In this document: one piece after another, positions 8,316-16,623 of the stretch
How positions within the stretch are numbered: position 1 is the stretch's first letter
Layout of the letters: each line of letters opens with the position of its first letter
Source of the DNA: JAAUQA01 sp036351435
GTDB lineage: Bacteria; Pseudomonadota; Gammaproteobacteria; Competibacterales; Competibacteraceae
Length of the DNA: 20,754 nucleotides
Reading direction: 5' to 3'
Assembly (NCBI GenBank): GCA_036351435.1
Contig: JAZBPA010000252.1
Location: forward strand, 1 to 20,754
Notes under the pieces: generated by a model
Seen by the model: only the letters and a program-made list of their open reading frames with translations
Databases searched by the model: none
What the model was told of the DNA's origin: nothing
Program-made: the position numbers and the translations under genes

Positions 8316-9333
8316 CAGCAGTCTCGTAGTGCTCCAAATACCAGTCGATAGTATGAACAATGCCTGTGTCGAAGGTTTCTTGGGGTTGCCAGCCCAGTGT
8401 GGTGTGGATTTTGTCAGTGTCGATAGCGTAACGCCAGTCGTGACCGGGACGATCGGTAACAAAGCGGATCAGCTGCTCATGCGGGCGTCCTTTAGGCCGC
8501 CGTTCGTCCATCTTTTGACAGATGAGCCGGGCGATGTTCAGATTCGCCCATTCGTTAATGCCGCCGATATTATACGTTTCGCCTAGCGTGCCACCACGCA
8601 GCACGACATCAATACCCCGGCAATGATCTTCCACATACAACCAATCCCGAATATTGCTGCCATCGCCGTAAACCGGAATTGGTTGCTGTTGGATGCAGGA
8701 TCGAATCACCGTCGGGATAAATTTTTCTGAATGTTGATAGGGGCCGTAATTATTGGAGCAGTTGGTGGTAGTGACCGGTAGCCCGTAAGTGTGGAAATAA
8801 GCCCGTACCAGATGGTCGGAACCGGCTTTGGACGCCGAATAGGGTGAATTCGGGGTGTATGGGGTGGTTTCAGTAAAAGCTGGGTCCTGCGGGGCTAAGG
8901 TGCCGTAGACCTCATCGGTAGAAATATGATGAAAGCGCACCGCATCCGACGAACGCTGCGACTCGTTTAGCCAGAACGTACGGGCGGCCTCTAATAACGT
9001 GAAGGTCCCCATCACATTAGTTTGAATAAAAGCAGCGGGTCCGCTGATAGAGCGATCCACATGACTTTCGGCGGCAAAATGAATCACTGTGTCGATGCCA
9101 TGCTCGCGTAACAACCGGTCGATCAATGCACGGTCGCCAATATCGCCATGCACAAAGCGGTGGCGCAGAGGATCGGGTAACTCGCGGAGATTATCCTGTG
9201 AACCGGCATAAGTGAGCAAATCCACCGTGACGATGTTAACGTGCGGATCGCTGCCTAGCAGATAACGAATAAAGTTACAGCCGATGAAACCGGCCCCGCC
9301 GGTAATTAATACATTTTCTGGTCGATAATCCAT
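8296..9333 (-). CDS. rmlB: dTDP-glucose 4,6-dehydratase RmlB
   Basis: RmlB converts dTDP-glucose to dTDP-4-keto-6-deoxyglucose, the second step towards dTDP-rhamnose and related sugars of surface polysaccharides. It is an extended SDR with the NAD-binding loop GGAGFIG (12-18), HFAAESHVDRS (85-95), the catalytic STDEVYG (138-144, with T139, D140, E141) and Y165-S-A-S-K169. The NNYGPYQHSEKFIP substrate block follows. The 345-residue length fits the family. I chose the ATG at 9333 (MDYRPEN); a TTG three codons earlier is also in frame. rmlA, rmlC and rmlD are not in the window, which is unusual because they normally cluster. The 3' end overlaps the protease gene. Confidence 0.95.
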   Translation of the reverse strand: MDYRPENVLITGGAGFIGCNFIRYLLGSDPHVNIVTVDLLTYAGSQDNLRELPDPLRHRFVHGDIGDRALIDRLLREHGIDTVIHFAAESHVDRSISGPAAFIQTNVMGTFTLLEAARTFWLNESQRSSDAVRFHHISTDEVYGTLAPQDPAFTETTPYTPNSPYSASKAGSDHLVRAYFHTYGLPVTTTNCSNNYGPYQHSEKFIPTVIRSCIQQQPIPVYGDGSNIRDWLYVEDHCRGIDVVLRGGTLGETYNIGGINEWANLNIARLICQKMDERRPKGRPHEQLIRFVTDRPGHDWRYAIDTDKIHTTLGWQPQETFDTGIVHTIDWYLEHYETADDPSRV

Positions 9334-9346
9334 GTACAACAACTCT

Positions 9347-9402
9347 AATCAGTGGACCACGTAGTGACAATCTATTAGTATTTTGCAGCCAAACCACTGA
9401 TT
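9347..9402. repeat. 9-bp inverted repeat between rmlB and the FGE-like gene
   Basis: AATCAGTGG (9347-9355) and CCACTGATT (9394-9402) are perfect inverted copies, with centres 47 bp apart, in the space between two divergent genes. This could be a pair of regulator half-sites acting on both promoters. The arms are too far apart for a typical terminator. No factor can be named. Confidence 0.35.
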
Positions 9403-9495
9403 GACCGCGTGAAATCCATACGTCCACCGCGTGTGGCAACACGACGTCTGCATCGATTCCCTATACCGTTTGCTTATTCAAATACAGCCGATACG

Positions 9496-10926
9496 ATGAA
9501 TTTCAAGGAACGACTCGAACAACTTAAAGCAGCGCGTAAGGCGAGTCTGATTGATGAAGCTACCTTCCAACGGGCCAAGCAGACGTTGTTCACCGAATTG
9601 AAAACCGGTGTCGTCGTCTCTGCAGAGCAAGAGCCAACACAGCATAAAGCGATCAGCCCGCCCCGCCAAGCCCAATCGGCTACTGAGCTGGATCATTCGG
9701 TCGTTCCTGCTGATGAGCAGATGGACATGAATTTCCAGGAACGGCTCGATCAACTCAAGTCTGCCTACCAACTTGGCCTGATGGATGAAAAGACGTTTCG
9801 TCAATCGAAACAGACCTTATTCACCGAGTTGAAAACCGGAATTGTCCAGGTTGAAACTCCCGCAGAAACGCCGCAAACGGATTTCCCAACCCATAGTGTA
9901 GAGATCCCGATTCAGTATACTCGCGCGTCAAAACGCGGTACTTCGCTACTGTTGGGACTCCTATTCATTGGCGTAATTGCTAGCGGAATCTACGGATGGC
10001 GATTGCGTAACCCCGTTCCCGTCCATGCTCCCCCGCCAGCTGTCGAGACCACCCCAATGGCCGACGTGCTACCGGATGCTCAGGCTTACCAGAAATCACC
10101 GCAACAGGTTCAGGCATTGCAACAGCAAGCGGCACAACGTTTTGGGTTGCCGATAATTTTTCAAGACCCGCTGAAGGATGGTAGTCGAGGACCGAAACTG
10201 GTCATTATTCCAGCCGGTAAGTTTTTGATGGGTGCGCCCGTAACGGAGGGGGGCGATGTTGACGAGCGGTTACATTCAGTCACTATCGAACGCACCTTTG
10301 CCATCAGCCAATACCCGGTGACTTTTCAGGACTATGAACGCTTTGCACAGGCGCAGGATTTGCCAATACCCGACGAGCAAGGCTGGGGGCGCGGGCAGCG
10401 CCCGGTCATCAACATCACCTGGCAACAAGCTCATGCCTATGCCGAATGGCTGTCCGGGCAAAGCGAACAGCGCTACCGGTTGCCCACTGAAGCAGAATGG
10501 GAATATGCCGCGCGGGCGGGGACCACAACGCCGTTTCATTTCGGCACCACTATCAACACCGGGCAGGCCAATTACGCCGGTCATTTTGTTTATCAGGGTG
10601 GCCAGCAGGGCGTTTATCGGCGACAAACTTTCCCGGTCGGACAGTTTGCCGTCAATGCTTGGGGTCTAGCTGATGTACACGGCAATGTCTGGAATTGGAC
10701 CTGTTCAGTTTATGATCAGGAGTATAGCGGGGCGGAACAGCGCTGTGCTGATGATAACGAGATCAAACCAATGGCGGTGCGTGGCGGGAGTTGGTCCAAC
10801 GAACCAAAAGACTTGCGTTCGGCATCCCGCTTCAGTCTCAACCCCGATTTACAGCTCAATGTAGTGGGGTTTCGGGTCGTGCGAGAAATTGATCCGTTGC
10901 GTGGTCGGTTCTTGACCCAGCGCTAG
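9496..10926 (+). CDS. Membrane-anchored FGE-like protein with two SHOCT-like repeats
   Basis: The 476 residues show three parts. Residues 1-40 and 78-117 are two copies of a SHOCT-like helical unit (ERLEQLK...DEATFQRAKQTLF), identical at about 27 of 40 positions. A single membrane helix lies at ~149-168 (LLLGLLFIGVIASGIYGW). Residues ~233-464 form a formylglycine-generating-enzyme (sulfatase-modifying factor) fold: VIIPAGKFLMGAP, RLPTEAEWEYAARAG, GLADVHGNVWNW, VRGGSW and VGFRVVRE. After VRGGSW the sequence is SNEPKDLRSASRF, without the two cysteines that bind copper and act in true FGE, so sulfatase activation is unlikely. The fold probably has a binding role outside the inner membrane. I preferred the ATG at 9496, where the repeat begins, over GTG at 9409; neither has a good ribosome site. 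Confidence 0.85.
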   Translation: MNFKERLEQLKAARKASLIDEATFQRAKQTLFTELKTGVVVSAEQEPTQHKAISPPRQAQSATELDHSVVPADEQMDMNFQERLDQLKSAYQLGLMDEKTFRQSKQTLFTELKTGIVQVETPAETPQTDFPTHSVEIPIQYTRASKRGTSLLLGLLFIGVIASGIYGWRLRNPVPVHAPPPAVETTPMADVLPDAQAYQKSPQQVQALQQQAAQRFGLPIIFQDPLKDGSRGPKLVIIPAGKFLMGAPVTEGGDVDERLHSVTIERTFAISQYPVTFQDYERFAQAQDLPIPDEQGWGRGQRPVINITWQQAHAYAEWLSGQSEQRYRLPTEAEWEYAARAGTTTPFHFGTTINTGQANYAGHFVYQGGQQGVYRRQTFPVGQFAVNAWGLADVHGNVWNWTCSVYDQEYSGAEQRCADDNEIKPMAVRGGSWSNEPKDLRSASRFSLNPDLQLNVVGFRVVREIDPLRGRFLTQR

Positions 10927-11145
10927 TCGAGTGTTCAGTTGTGGCTATGACTGATTGCCGCCGCAGCCTGTGATTTCGTCTTGCCTCTGTGACTCCAACA
11001 TGTTATTCAGATTCAGTCGCCTGAGTCCTGTTATACCGGCTAACCGGTTAACGCGCTAGTGCTGGTTGGCTACACTTAAGAGACGATAAATTTCCTGGGC
11101 GGTTCTTCCTGTAACTGCCCTTCCTAAATAGGCCTAAGCGCTGTC
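10927..11145. other. Intergenic region upstream of the SulP gene
   Basis: No gene was found here. TAACCGGTTA (11041-11050) is a perfect 10-bp palindrome, and ACCGGCTAACCGGT overlaps it as a second short hairpin. TTGGCT (11066) followed by TAAATT (11087) is a weak promoter-like pair with a short 15-nt spacer. A regulator site or promoter for the transporter gene is possible but not shown. Confidence 0.3.
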
Positions 11146-12951
11146 GTGAACACCGTTATACGCCCCTTACTGAGATACCGACCGAGATACCGGCTATCGC
11201 CCAGGGTATTCCCCTTCCTGGTGTGGGGACGGCAGTTGACGCAGCGGGTATTGCGTGATGACTTAATGGCGGGCATCACGGGCGCGATTATCGTGTTGCC
11301 GCAGGGCGTGGCATTTGCGCTGATTGCCGGGTTGCCGCCGCAATACGGCCTCTACACCGCCATCGTCGTTCCCATCATCGCCGGGTTGTTCGGCTCTTCC
11401 CGACATTTAGTCTCCGGCCCGACCACAGCGATTTCTATTGTGGTATTCAGTGTGGTGGCCCCGTTAGCGACACCGGGTAGTGCGAGTTATATTCCTTATG
11501 TTTTGACGCTGACTTTCCTGGCTGGTCTATTCCAATTAATGATGGGATTGGCTCGGATGGGGGGATTGGTTAATTTTATTTCGCATACCGTGGTCATCGG
11601 GTTTACCAGCGGCGCTGCTGCGTTGATCGCTACTAGTCAGATCAAGCATTTCCTGGGGGTGGACTTACCGAGTGGGGAATCGTTTCTTCATACCTGGGGT
11701 ATGGTTATTGGCGCGTTATTCGACAGTAACGCCTACGTCGTGTTGATTGCGGTGAGCACCTTGCTGACCTGTGTGTTGGTCGGTCGTTACTGGCCCCGTT
11801 GGCCTAGAATGTTAATCGGTATCGCCGCCGGCAGCGTATTGTGTTGGCTGATTGACGGTCAAGATCACGGTGTCCCTTTATTGGGTTCTCTGCCCGCTTC
11901 GTTGCCGCCGCTGTCTATGCCGGATTTCTCTTTAAGCACCATTCGTCAATTAGCCTTGGGTGCATTGGCGGCAGCGCTACTGGGATTGATCGAAGCAGTG
12001 TCTATTGCCCGTGCCGTAGCGACCCGTTCGCACCAGCGCATCGATGGTAGTCAGGAGTTCATCGGCCAAGGGCTTTCCAATATGCTCGGCAGTTTCTTTT
12101 CCTGCTATGCCTCTTCCGGTTCGTTCACCCGTACAGGGGTGAATTATGATGCGGGCGCAAAAACGCCATTATCTGCGATTTTTGCGTCACTGATCGTGGC
12201 ATTGGTATTGATCTTTTTTGGTCCGTTGACCGCTTATCTGCCCATGCCGGCTATGGCCGGCATCATTATGTTGGTGGCTTGGAATCTGATCGATACTCAT
12301 CATATTCGCTCAATCGTGCGAACCAGTCGGCGCGAGACCATTGTGCTGATCATCACTATTCTGGCGACCTTGGTCATTGCCCTGGAATTTGCCATCTATG
12401 CCGGGGTTTTATTGTCATTGGTGATGTATTTACAGCGCACTTCGCGACCCCGTGTGATCAGCATGGCGCCGGATTCTTCCAGGCCCAAACGGCAGCTAGG
12501 CAATGCGGTCAAATACCAGCTGCCGGAATGCCCGCAGTTAAAAATAATCCGCTTAGACGGTTCGATATTTTTCGGTGCGGTCAATCACGTGCAAGATGTG
12601 TTGTATGAATTTGCCGAACAGAATTCCGAGTGGAAACACGTGCTGATTATCTGCACCAGCGTTAATTTTATTGATGTGGCAGGTGCAGAGATGTTAGCCC
12701 AAGAAGCGCAGCGCATGCGTGCAAAGGGCGGTGGGTTGTATTTAAGTAATTTGAAAAGTACCGTCCGCGACGCTCTGGATCGGGGTGGATATACCAAGAT
12801 TATCGGGCGGGAGAATATCTTCTCCGCGAAAGAGGACTCTATTCGCTATATCTTTGAACAGTTGGACATTGACCGCTGCAGTTTGTGTACGCGACGCATT
12901 TTCCGAGAGTGCGCGGCGGTGAAATTCGAAGGTAGCGGCGTACTCAATTGA
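11146..12951 (+). CDS. SulP-family anion transporter with STAS domain
   Basis: This is an inner-membrane SulP (SLC26-like) anion transporter. Family members carry sulfate, bicarbonate or organic anions, and the substrate cannot be read from sequence. The 601 residues hold the signature LPQGVAFALIAGLPPQYGLYTA (about 51-72), GSSRHLVSGPTTA (83-95) and SGSFTRTGVNYDAGAKTP (324-341), spread over about a dozen hydrophobic helices to ~430. A cytoplasmic STAS domain covers ~463-575, with the conserved INFIDVAG-like strand VNFIDVAGAEML. After it comes an extra tail with C578, C581 and C589 (RCSLCTRRIFREC), a possible metal-binding or redox motif. The chosen start is GTG, preceded by only a poor ribosome site, so the first ~30 residues are uncertain. 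It appears monocistronic. Confidence 0.92.
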   Translation: MNTVIRPLLRYRPRYRLSPRVFPFLVWGRQLTQRVLRDDLMAGITGAIIVLPQGVAFALIAGLPPQYGLYTAIVVPIIAGLFGSSRHLVSGPTTAISIVVFSVVAPLATPGSASYIPYVLTLTFLAGLFQLMMGLARMGGLVNFISHTVVIGFTSGAAALIATSQIKHFLGVDLPSGESFLHTWGMVIGALFDSNAYVVLIAVSTLLTCVLVGRYWPRWPRMLIGIAAGSVLCWLIDGQDHGVPLLGSLPASLPPLSMPDFSLSTIRQLALGALAAALLGLIEAVSIARAVATRSHQRIDGSQEFIGQGLSNMLGSFFSCYASSGSFTRTGVNYDAGAKTPLSAIFASLIVALVLIFFGPLTAYLPMPAMAGIIMLVAWNLIDTHHIRSIVRTSRRETIVLIITILATLVIALEFAIYAGVLLSLVMYLQRTSRPRVISMAPDSSRPKRQLGNAVKYQLPECPQLKIIRLDGSIFFGAVNHVQDVLYEFAEQNSEWKHVLIICTSVNFIDVAGAEMLAQEAQRMRAKGGGLYLSNLKSTVRDALDRGGYTKIIGRENIFSAKEDSIRYIFEQLDIDRCSLCTRRIFRECAAVKFEGSGVLN

Positions 12952-13210
12952 GGAATCCCGCGATGGATCTCGACAAGACCATGCAGACGTTGTTTAGCCC
13001 GTAACTGGCGGATTTGAGCTTTTAACCCATTTGGCTAGGCTCATTGCCACCAGTTTGTAGCGCATTGCGTACCATTCCAGTATTTGCAACCCTTGAAACC
13101 ACCGACAGTTGCTTGTTCGGTTGGGGTGTGGCCGCAGAAAAGCCAATCAGCGGGCGCTGAAAACCGTGACCAAAAGTTGTTGGCATCTATTCAGTCTATG
13201 TTCATGATGA
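12952..13210. other. Intergenic region, possible decayed sequence
   Basis: There is no convincing gene in these 259 bp. GAGG nine bases before ATG at 12963 opens a frame of only 13 codons (MDLDKTMQTLFSP), which after its stop continues as LADLSF and stops again. This suggests a remnant or chance. On the minus strand a short frame ends near 13001 and contains LEWYAMRYKLVAMSLAKWVK, which looks protein-like, but I cannot place it in a family. No terminator or promoter stood out. Confidence 0.3.
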
Positions 13211-14386
13211 ATGCTGTTATCTTGTAGCCTGAAGCAGCCACATAGCCCATTGAACGCACCATTGAATACCGCCATACAACGTTTATTAGGACTTGATATT
13301 TTCCGGGGATTGCTCCTGTTGATCATGGTGAGCAACCATACCCCGAGCCCGATCCGAGCGTATACCAATCAACCTTTGGGGTTTGTCTCGGCTGCTGAAG
13401 CCTTTGTATTCGTCTCGGCTTTTTTGTGCGGGTTGATCTTCAGCCGTAAATTAGCCGTGCACGGTTTGCCGGAAGTGAAACGGCTGGCTCGGCGCCGAGC
13501 TGGGCAGATTTATCTATACCATGTGCTGGCTTTATTGTTTTGCTTCGCGGTTATTGGTCTGTTGCTAGGCCACCAGAAACCGTTTTTCAACATGATCCAT
13601 ACCTATCTGGACCAACCGACCGTCGCTGCCATTTCCGCCTTGTTGTTACTCTATCAGCCGCCGTTGCTGGATATTTTGCCAATGTATCTGGTGTTTCTGC
13701 TGCTCACGCCACTGATTTTAAAAACGGCTATGCGTAACGGCTGGCTGCCGATCCTGGCGAGCAGTGCGTTGCTGTGGCTGGTCTCGCAGTTCGGCCTAAA
13801 AGAATGGCTGGTAAGCTGTGTTGATCGTGACTGGTTGGTGATCAACTTGGGCGCCTTTAACCTATTATCCTGGCAGTTGCTCTGGATAGGCGGCCTGTTG
13901 TTGGGGCATGGCATGCAACGCAACCCAGCTGGTCTGGAGAGCCTGCTCAGCAGATGTCCCCGTTCACTGGTTTTGGGGTTGGCGATCTTTTTCTTCTGCT
14001 GGCGGTGGCCGTGGATTCCCATCTCAGTTGAGCTCGGTGGCCACTACTGGTTGTTGGATAAATGGCGGCTTGGACCGCTGCGATTGCTGAATTTCGCTGT
14101 TCTCGTGTATCTGGTCCTGTGGCTTAGTCCTTATATCAACAAAATACTCGGCTATTTTAAACCGTTGGCTTTGCTGGGCCGGCACATGTTGCCGCTATTC
14201 AGCTTACACGTCTGTTTCAGCCTGCTGGCTATTGGCTTCGTGGAAATTTATGCACTCGCGGATCCCTGGTGCTACCTGATTCTGAGCCTGCATCTAGGGT
14301 TAATCATCTGCGTGTCGCTATGGCTGGAGCGCCGTTCCGAAACTCCGCCCGGCAACAGCGCCGCTGCACCGCCGTTGTACAGCTAA
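13211..14386 (+). CDS. OpgC-like multi-span membrane acyltransferase
   Basis: A 391-residue integral membrane protein of the OpgC family, related to acyltransferase-3 proteins. OpgC members add succinyl or similar groups to osmoregulated periplasmic glucans. The N-terminal block has the family pattern GLDIFRGLLLLIMVSNHTP (D29, R32-G33, H43) followed by FVSAAEAFVFVSAFLCGL (58-75). About ten hydrophobic helices follow, including LLLLYQPPLLDILPMYLVFL. The last ~20 residues are hydrophilic. No glucan synthesis genes (opgG, opgH) are nearby, so the acceptor is unknown. The ATG at 13211 lacks a clear ribosome site; TTG codons 15-18 codons later could also serve. It converges with pckG. Confidence 0.8.
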   Translation: MLLSCSLKQPHSPLNAPLNTAIQRLLGLDIFRGLLLLIMVSNHTPSPIRAYTNQPLGFVSAAEAFVFVSAFLCGLIFSRKLAVHGLPEVKRLARRRAGQIYLYHVLALLFCFAVIGLLLGHQKPFFNMIHTYLDQPTVAAISALLLLYQPPLLDILPMYLVFLLLTPLILKTAMRNGWLPILASSALLWLVSQFGLKEWLVSCVDRDWLVINLGAFNLLSWQLLWIGGLLLGHGMQRNPAGLESLLSRCPRSLVLGLAIFFFCWRWPWIPISVELGGHYWLLDKWRLGPLRLLNFAVLVYLVLWLSPYINKILGYFKPLALLGRHMLPLFSLHVCFSLLAIGFVEIYALADPWCYLILSLHLGLIICVSLWLERRSETPPGNSAAAPPLYS

Positions 14387-14410
14387 AGCGATTGCCGGAA
14401 TCCGTTAATC

Positions 14411-14433
14411 AAAAGGATAGTAATACTACTTTT
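14411..14433. terminator. Weak bidirectional terminator between convergent genes
   Basis: AAAAG-GA-TAGTAATACTA-CTTTT forms an AT-rich hairpin with a two-base bulge, ending in a T-run on both strands. It lies 24 bp after the OpgC-like stop and 43 bp after the pckG stop, the right place for a shared terminator. The stem is low in GC, so efficiency is doubtful. The inner TAGTAATACTA is a palindrome in its own right. Confidence 0.35.
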
Positions 14434-14476
14434 AGGAGTTACGCAGTTGAGATCAGCGTATTCTACCGATCCTTGC

Positions 14477-16225
14477 CTAAGCCGCAGCGGCTTCGCGCCC
14501 CAACGCAGCAACGACCTTAGCATACTCGTCCCATAACGCTTGCGGGAGCCGGTCGCCGAACTCGTTGAAATAGTCCTTGATGTCGGCCATTTCCGAGCGC
14601 CAACTGGCAGCATCCACACTCAATAGATCGTTCATCACTTCAGGGCTGACTGCCAAGCCCTGAGTATTGATGTCTTTCGCATTTGGCATGTAACCGATTG
14701 GGGTAGCGACGGCGTCGATTTTGTCCTGACAGCGGTTGACGATCCACTCCAGTACCCGCAGATTCTCGCCGAAACCCGGCCAGATAAACTCGCCGCTATC
14801 GTTCTGGCGGAACCAGTTGACGTGGAAAATTTTTGGTAGCTGAGCAGATTTATCGGCAAAGCTAAGCCAGTGCGCCCAATAATCGGCAAAGTTGTATCCG
14901 CAAAACGGTTTCATCGCCATTGGATCGCGCCGCACCACACCGACGGCAGCGGTTGCCGCAGCAGTTGTTTCCGAAGCCATTCCGGCACCGACCAATACAC
15001 CGTGATTCCAATCCCAAGTTTGGAAAACTAATGGCGCTAATTTAGCCCGTCGCCCACCGAATACGATGGCCGAGATCGGCACGCCGTTGAGCTCCTCGGC
15101 GCGCGGTGAATAGCTGGGACATTGCTTGGCGGGTACGGTAAAGCGAGAATTGGACTGGGCTGCAGGCCCTTTGTCGGGATTGTAAAGTGCGCCACGCCAG
15201 TCAAACTTCGGCGTCTCGTCGGACAACCCTTCCCACCACGGCCGATTATCCTCAGTCAGCCCGACGTTGGTGAAAATAGCGTTGCTATTCAGCGTAGCCA
15301 CTGCGTTGGGATTGGTTTTGGGTCCGGTGCCGGGAGCAACGCCGAAATAACCGGCTTCCGGATTGATGGCGTAGAGTCGGCCATCTTCACCTAATTGCAT
15401 CCAGGCGATATCGTCGCCGACTGTCCAGATCTTGTAGCCCGGCATGGTTTCCGGCGGAATAAGCATCGCCAAATTGGTCTTGCCGCAGGCCGAAGGAAAC
15501 GCAGCGGCAATGTAGTGAGTCTCGCCTTGGGGATTTTCGATACCGACAATCAGCATGTGTTCGGCCAGCCAGCCTTCTTCCCGTGCCTGCCAGCTGCCCA
15601 ATCTCAGTGCATGACATTTCTTTCCTAACAAGGCATTGCCACCGTAACCCGAACCGATGCTTTTGATCGTCATTTCTTCCGGGAAGTGCATAATGAAACG
15701 TCTATCCGGGCTGAGATCACCTAGAGAATGCAACGCTTTGACGAAATGACCCTGTTCTTCGATATGATTCAGCGCAGGCCTGCCCATCCGGGTCATGATC
15801 CGCATGTTGGCGGCGACATAGGGGCTGTCGCTGATCTCCACTCCATAGCGGGACAGCGGTGAACCAAGTGGCCCCATGCAATAGGGGATCACAAACATCG
15901 TGCGCCCAGTCATGCAGCCAGCGTATAGCGCTTCCATTTTTTGCTTGGCTTCGTTGGGTTCCATCCAGTAATTGTTGGGACCGGCATCTTGCGGGTCTTT
16001 GGTGCAAATAAAGGTTAGATGCTCGGTTCGAGCTACATCGGTGGGATCGGAACGATGATAGTAACAGTTGGGATGCGTGTCGGGATTCAGTGGCATGAAA
16101 TCACTGGATTGCACCAACTTTTGGAATTCTTCGTCAGACCCGTCGCACCAATGGATGCGCGCTGGGTTGGTCAACTGAGCCACTTCGGATACCCAGTCTT
16201 GCAGTGCTTGATTGGTTGTCATCAT
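14477..16225 (-). CDS. pckG: Phosphoenolpyruvate carboxykinase (GTP)
   Basis: This cytosolic enzyme interconverts oxaloacetate plus GTP with phosphoenolpyruvate, CO2 and GDP, the entry to gluconeogenesis. The 582 residues fit the GTP class and not the ~540-residue ATP class. The P-loop is FPSACGKTNLAM (243-254) and contains C247, the reactive cysteine characteristic of GTP-PEPCK. VGDDIAW (269-275) is the kinase-2 metal site. MGPLGSPLSRYGVEISDSPYV (117-137) and FGGRRAKLAPLV are further family blocks. AGGTAAG lies just before the tandem ATGATG start. It is probably monocistronic, divergent from gspE across ~400 bp that hold a GntR-type operator. No missing residue was noted. Confidence 0.97.
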   Translation of the reverse strand: MMTTNQALQDWVSEVAQLTNPARIHWCDGSDEEFQKLVQSSDFMPLNPDTHPNCYYHRSDPTDVARTEHLTFICTKDPQDAGPNNYWMEPNEAKQKMEALYAGCMTGRTMFVIPYCMGPLGSPLSRYGVEISDSPYVAANMRIMTRMGRPALNHIEEQGHFVKALHSLGDLSPDRRFIMHFPEEMTIKSIGSGYGGNALLGKKCHALRLGSWQAREEGWLAEHMLIVGIENPQGETHYIAAAFPSACGKTNLAMLIPPETMPGYKIWTVGDDIAWMQLGEDGRLYAINPEAGYFGVAPGTGPKTNPNAVATLNSNAIFTNVGLTEDNRPWWEGLSDETPKFDWRGALYNPDKGPAAQSNSRFTVPAKQCPSYSPRAEELNGVPISAIVFGGRRAKLAPLVFQTWDWNHGVLVGAGMASETTAAATAAVGVVRRDPMAMKPFCGYNFADYWAHWLSFADKSAQLPKIFHVNWFRQNDSGEFIWPGFGENLRVLEWIVNRCQDKIDAVATPIGYMPNAKDINTQGLAVSPEVMNDLLSVDAASWRSEMADIKDYFNEFGDRLPQALWDEYAKVVAALGREAAAA

Positions 16226-16394
16226 GAACTTACCTATGTTGGATTGGTTACAAATCTTGCTGTGAGCTGCACAGCATGGCCGGGGCTTAAAACAGAGCGG
16301 ATAACAACGGCAATACGGTGATTGTCGGTATTTCCATGAATAATGGCGTTTAACAGCCAGTCACAAATCTGACACCGCTAAGCGTCTGGTAAAA

Positions 16395-16405
16395 TGGTAA
16401 GACCA
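16395..16405. promoter_or_regulatory. GntR/PdhR-type operator, TGGTAAGACCA
   Basis: TGGTAAGACCA is a perfect TGGT-N3-ACCA palindrome, the core bound by FadR-subfamily GntR regulators such as PdhR. It lies 170 bp upstream of the pckG start and directly after a TTGACG -35-like element on the minus strand. It would tie gluconeogenesis to pyruvate, lactate or a similar signal. An 11-bp match can arise by chance, and no regulator gene is present in the window. Confidence 0.45.
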
Positions 16406-16560
16406 CGTCAACTATCTGTTTCAGAAAAGTATTCAATATAAATTAGAGATACTTTATAAATTTCAGACCAATTTAATAATTTTTATAAGCAAAATACTTG
16501 CCAACAAATAGCGGCAAGTTCGGTGATGACAACATACGCGCAGCGAGATGTAGGCGCTTT

Positions 16561-16589
16561 TTAACCATCGCTGTGCTGATTCAGATAAG
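16561..16589 (+). promoter_or_regulatory. Candidate promoter of gspEF
   Basis: TTAACC (16561-16566) and GATAAG (16584-16589) are 17 nt apart, each matching the sigma70 consensus at four of six positions. The -10 lies 34 nt before the gspE ATG. It is the best pair near the gene but only moderate. Confidence 0.3.
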
Positions 16590-16623
16590 CTATCGCAGAC
16601 TTGGCTATGACAATTGAATCCCC

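Larger units (their letters stand above)
16226..16623. other. Divergent control region, pckG / gspE
   Basis: A 398-bp gap with no gene. About 16430-16495 is strongly AT-rich. It contains the GntR-type palindrome at 16395-16405, a 7-bp inverted repeat (ACTTGCC 16496-16502 and GGCAAGT 16513-16519, loop 10 nt), and candidate promoters for both genes. On the minus strand TTGTGA (16366-16361) is followed 17 nt later by TTATTC, a weak match that could serve pckG. TTGACG at 16411-16406 is a better -35 but has no good -10. Confidence 0.5.

Noticed and set aside
8316..8462. Upstream extension of the M16C protease frame
   Set aside because: It lies inside the rmlB coding sequence in another frame and has no M16C character; the ATG at 8315 gives the expected N-terminus.
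8215..8586. A 123-residue open frame on the plus strand
   Set aside because: It spans the antisense strand of the protease start and rmlB end, and has no recognisable domain.
9409..9495. GTG start giving 29 more residues to the FGE-like protein
   Set aside because: The added segment is arginine-rich with no signal character, and the SHOCT-like repeat begins exactly at the ATG at 9496. I could not exclude it on ribosome sites, since both are weak.
12952..13210. Insertion-sequence remnant
   Set aside because: A short protein-like stretch is present on the minus strand, but it matches no transposase motif I know, and no terminal inverted repeats or target duplication were found.
15717..16007. 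A 96-residue open frame on the minus strand
   Set aside because: It is in a second frame within pckG; the pckG frame there is fully conserved.
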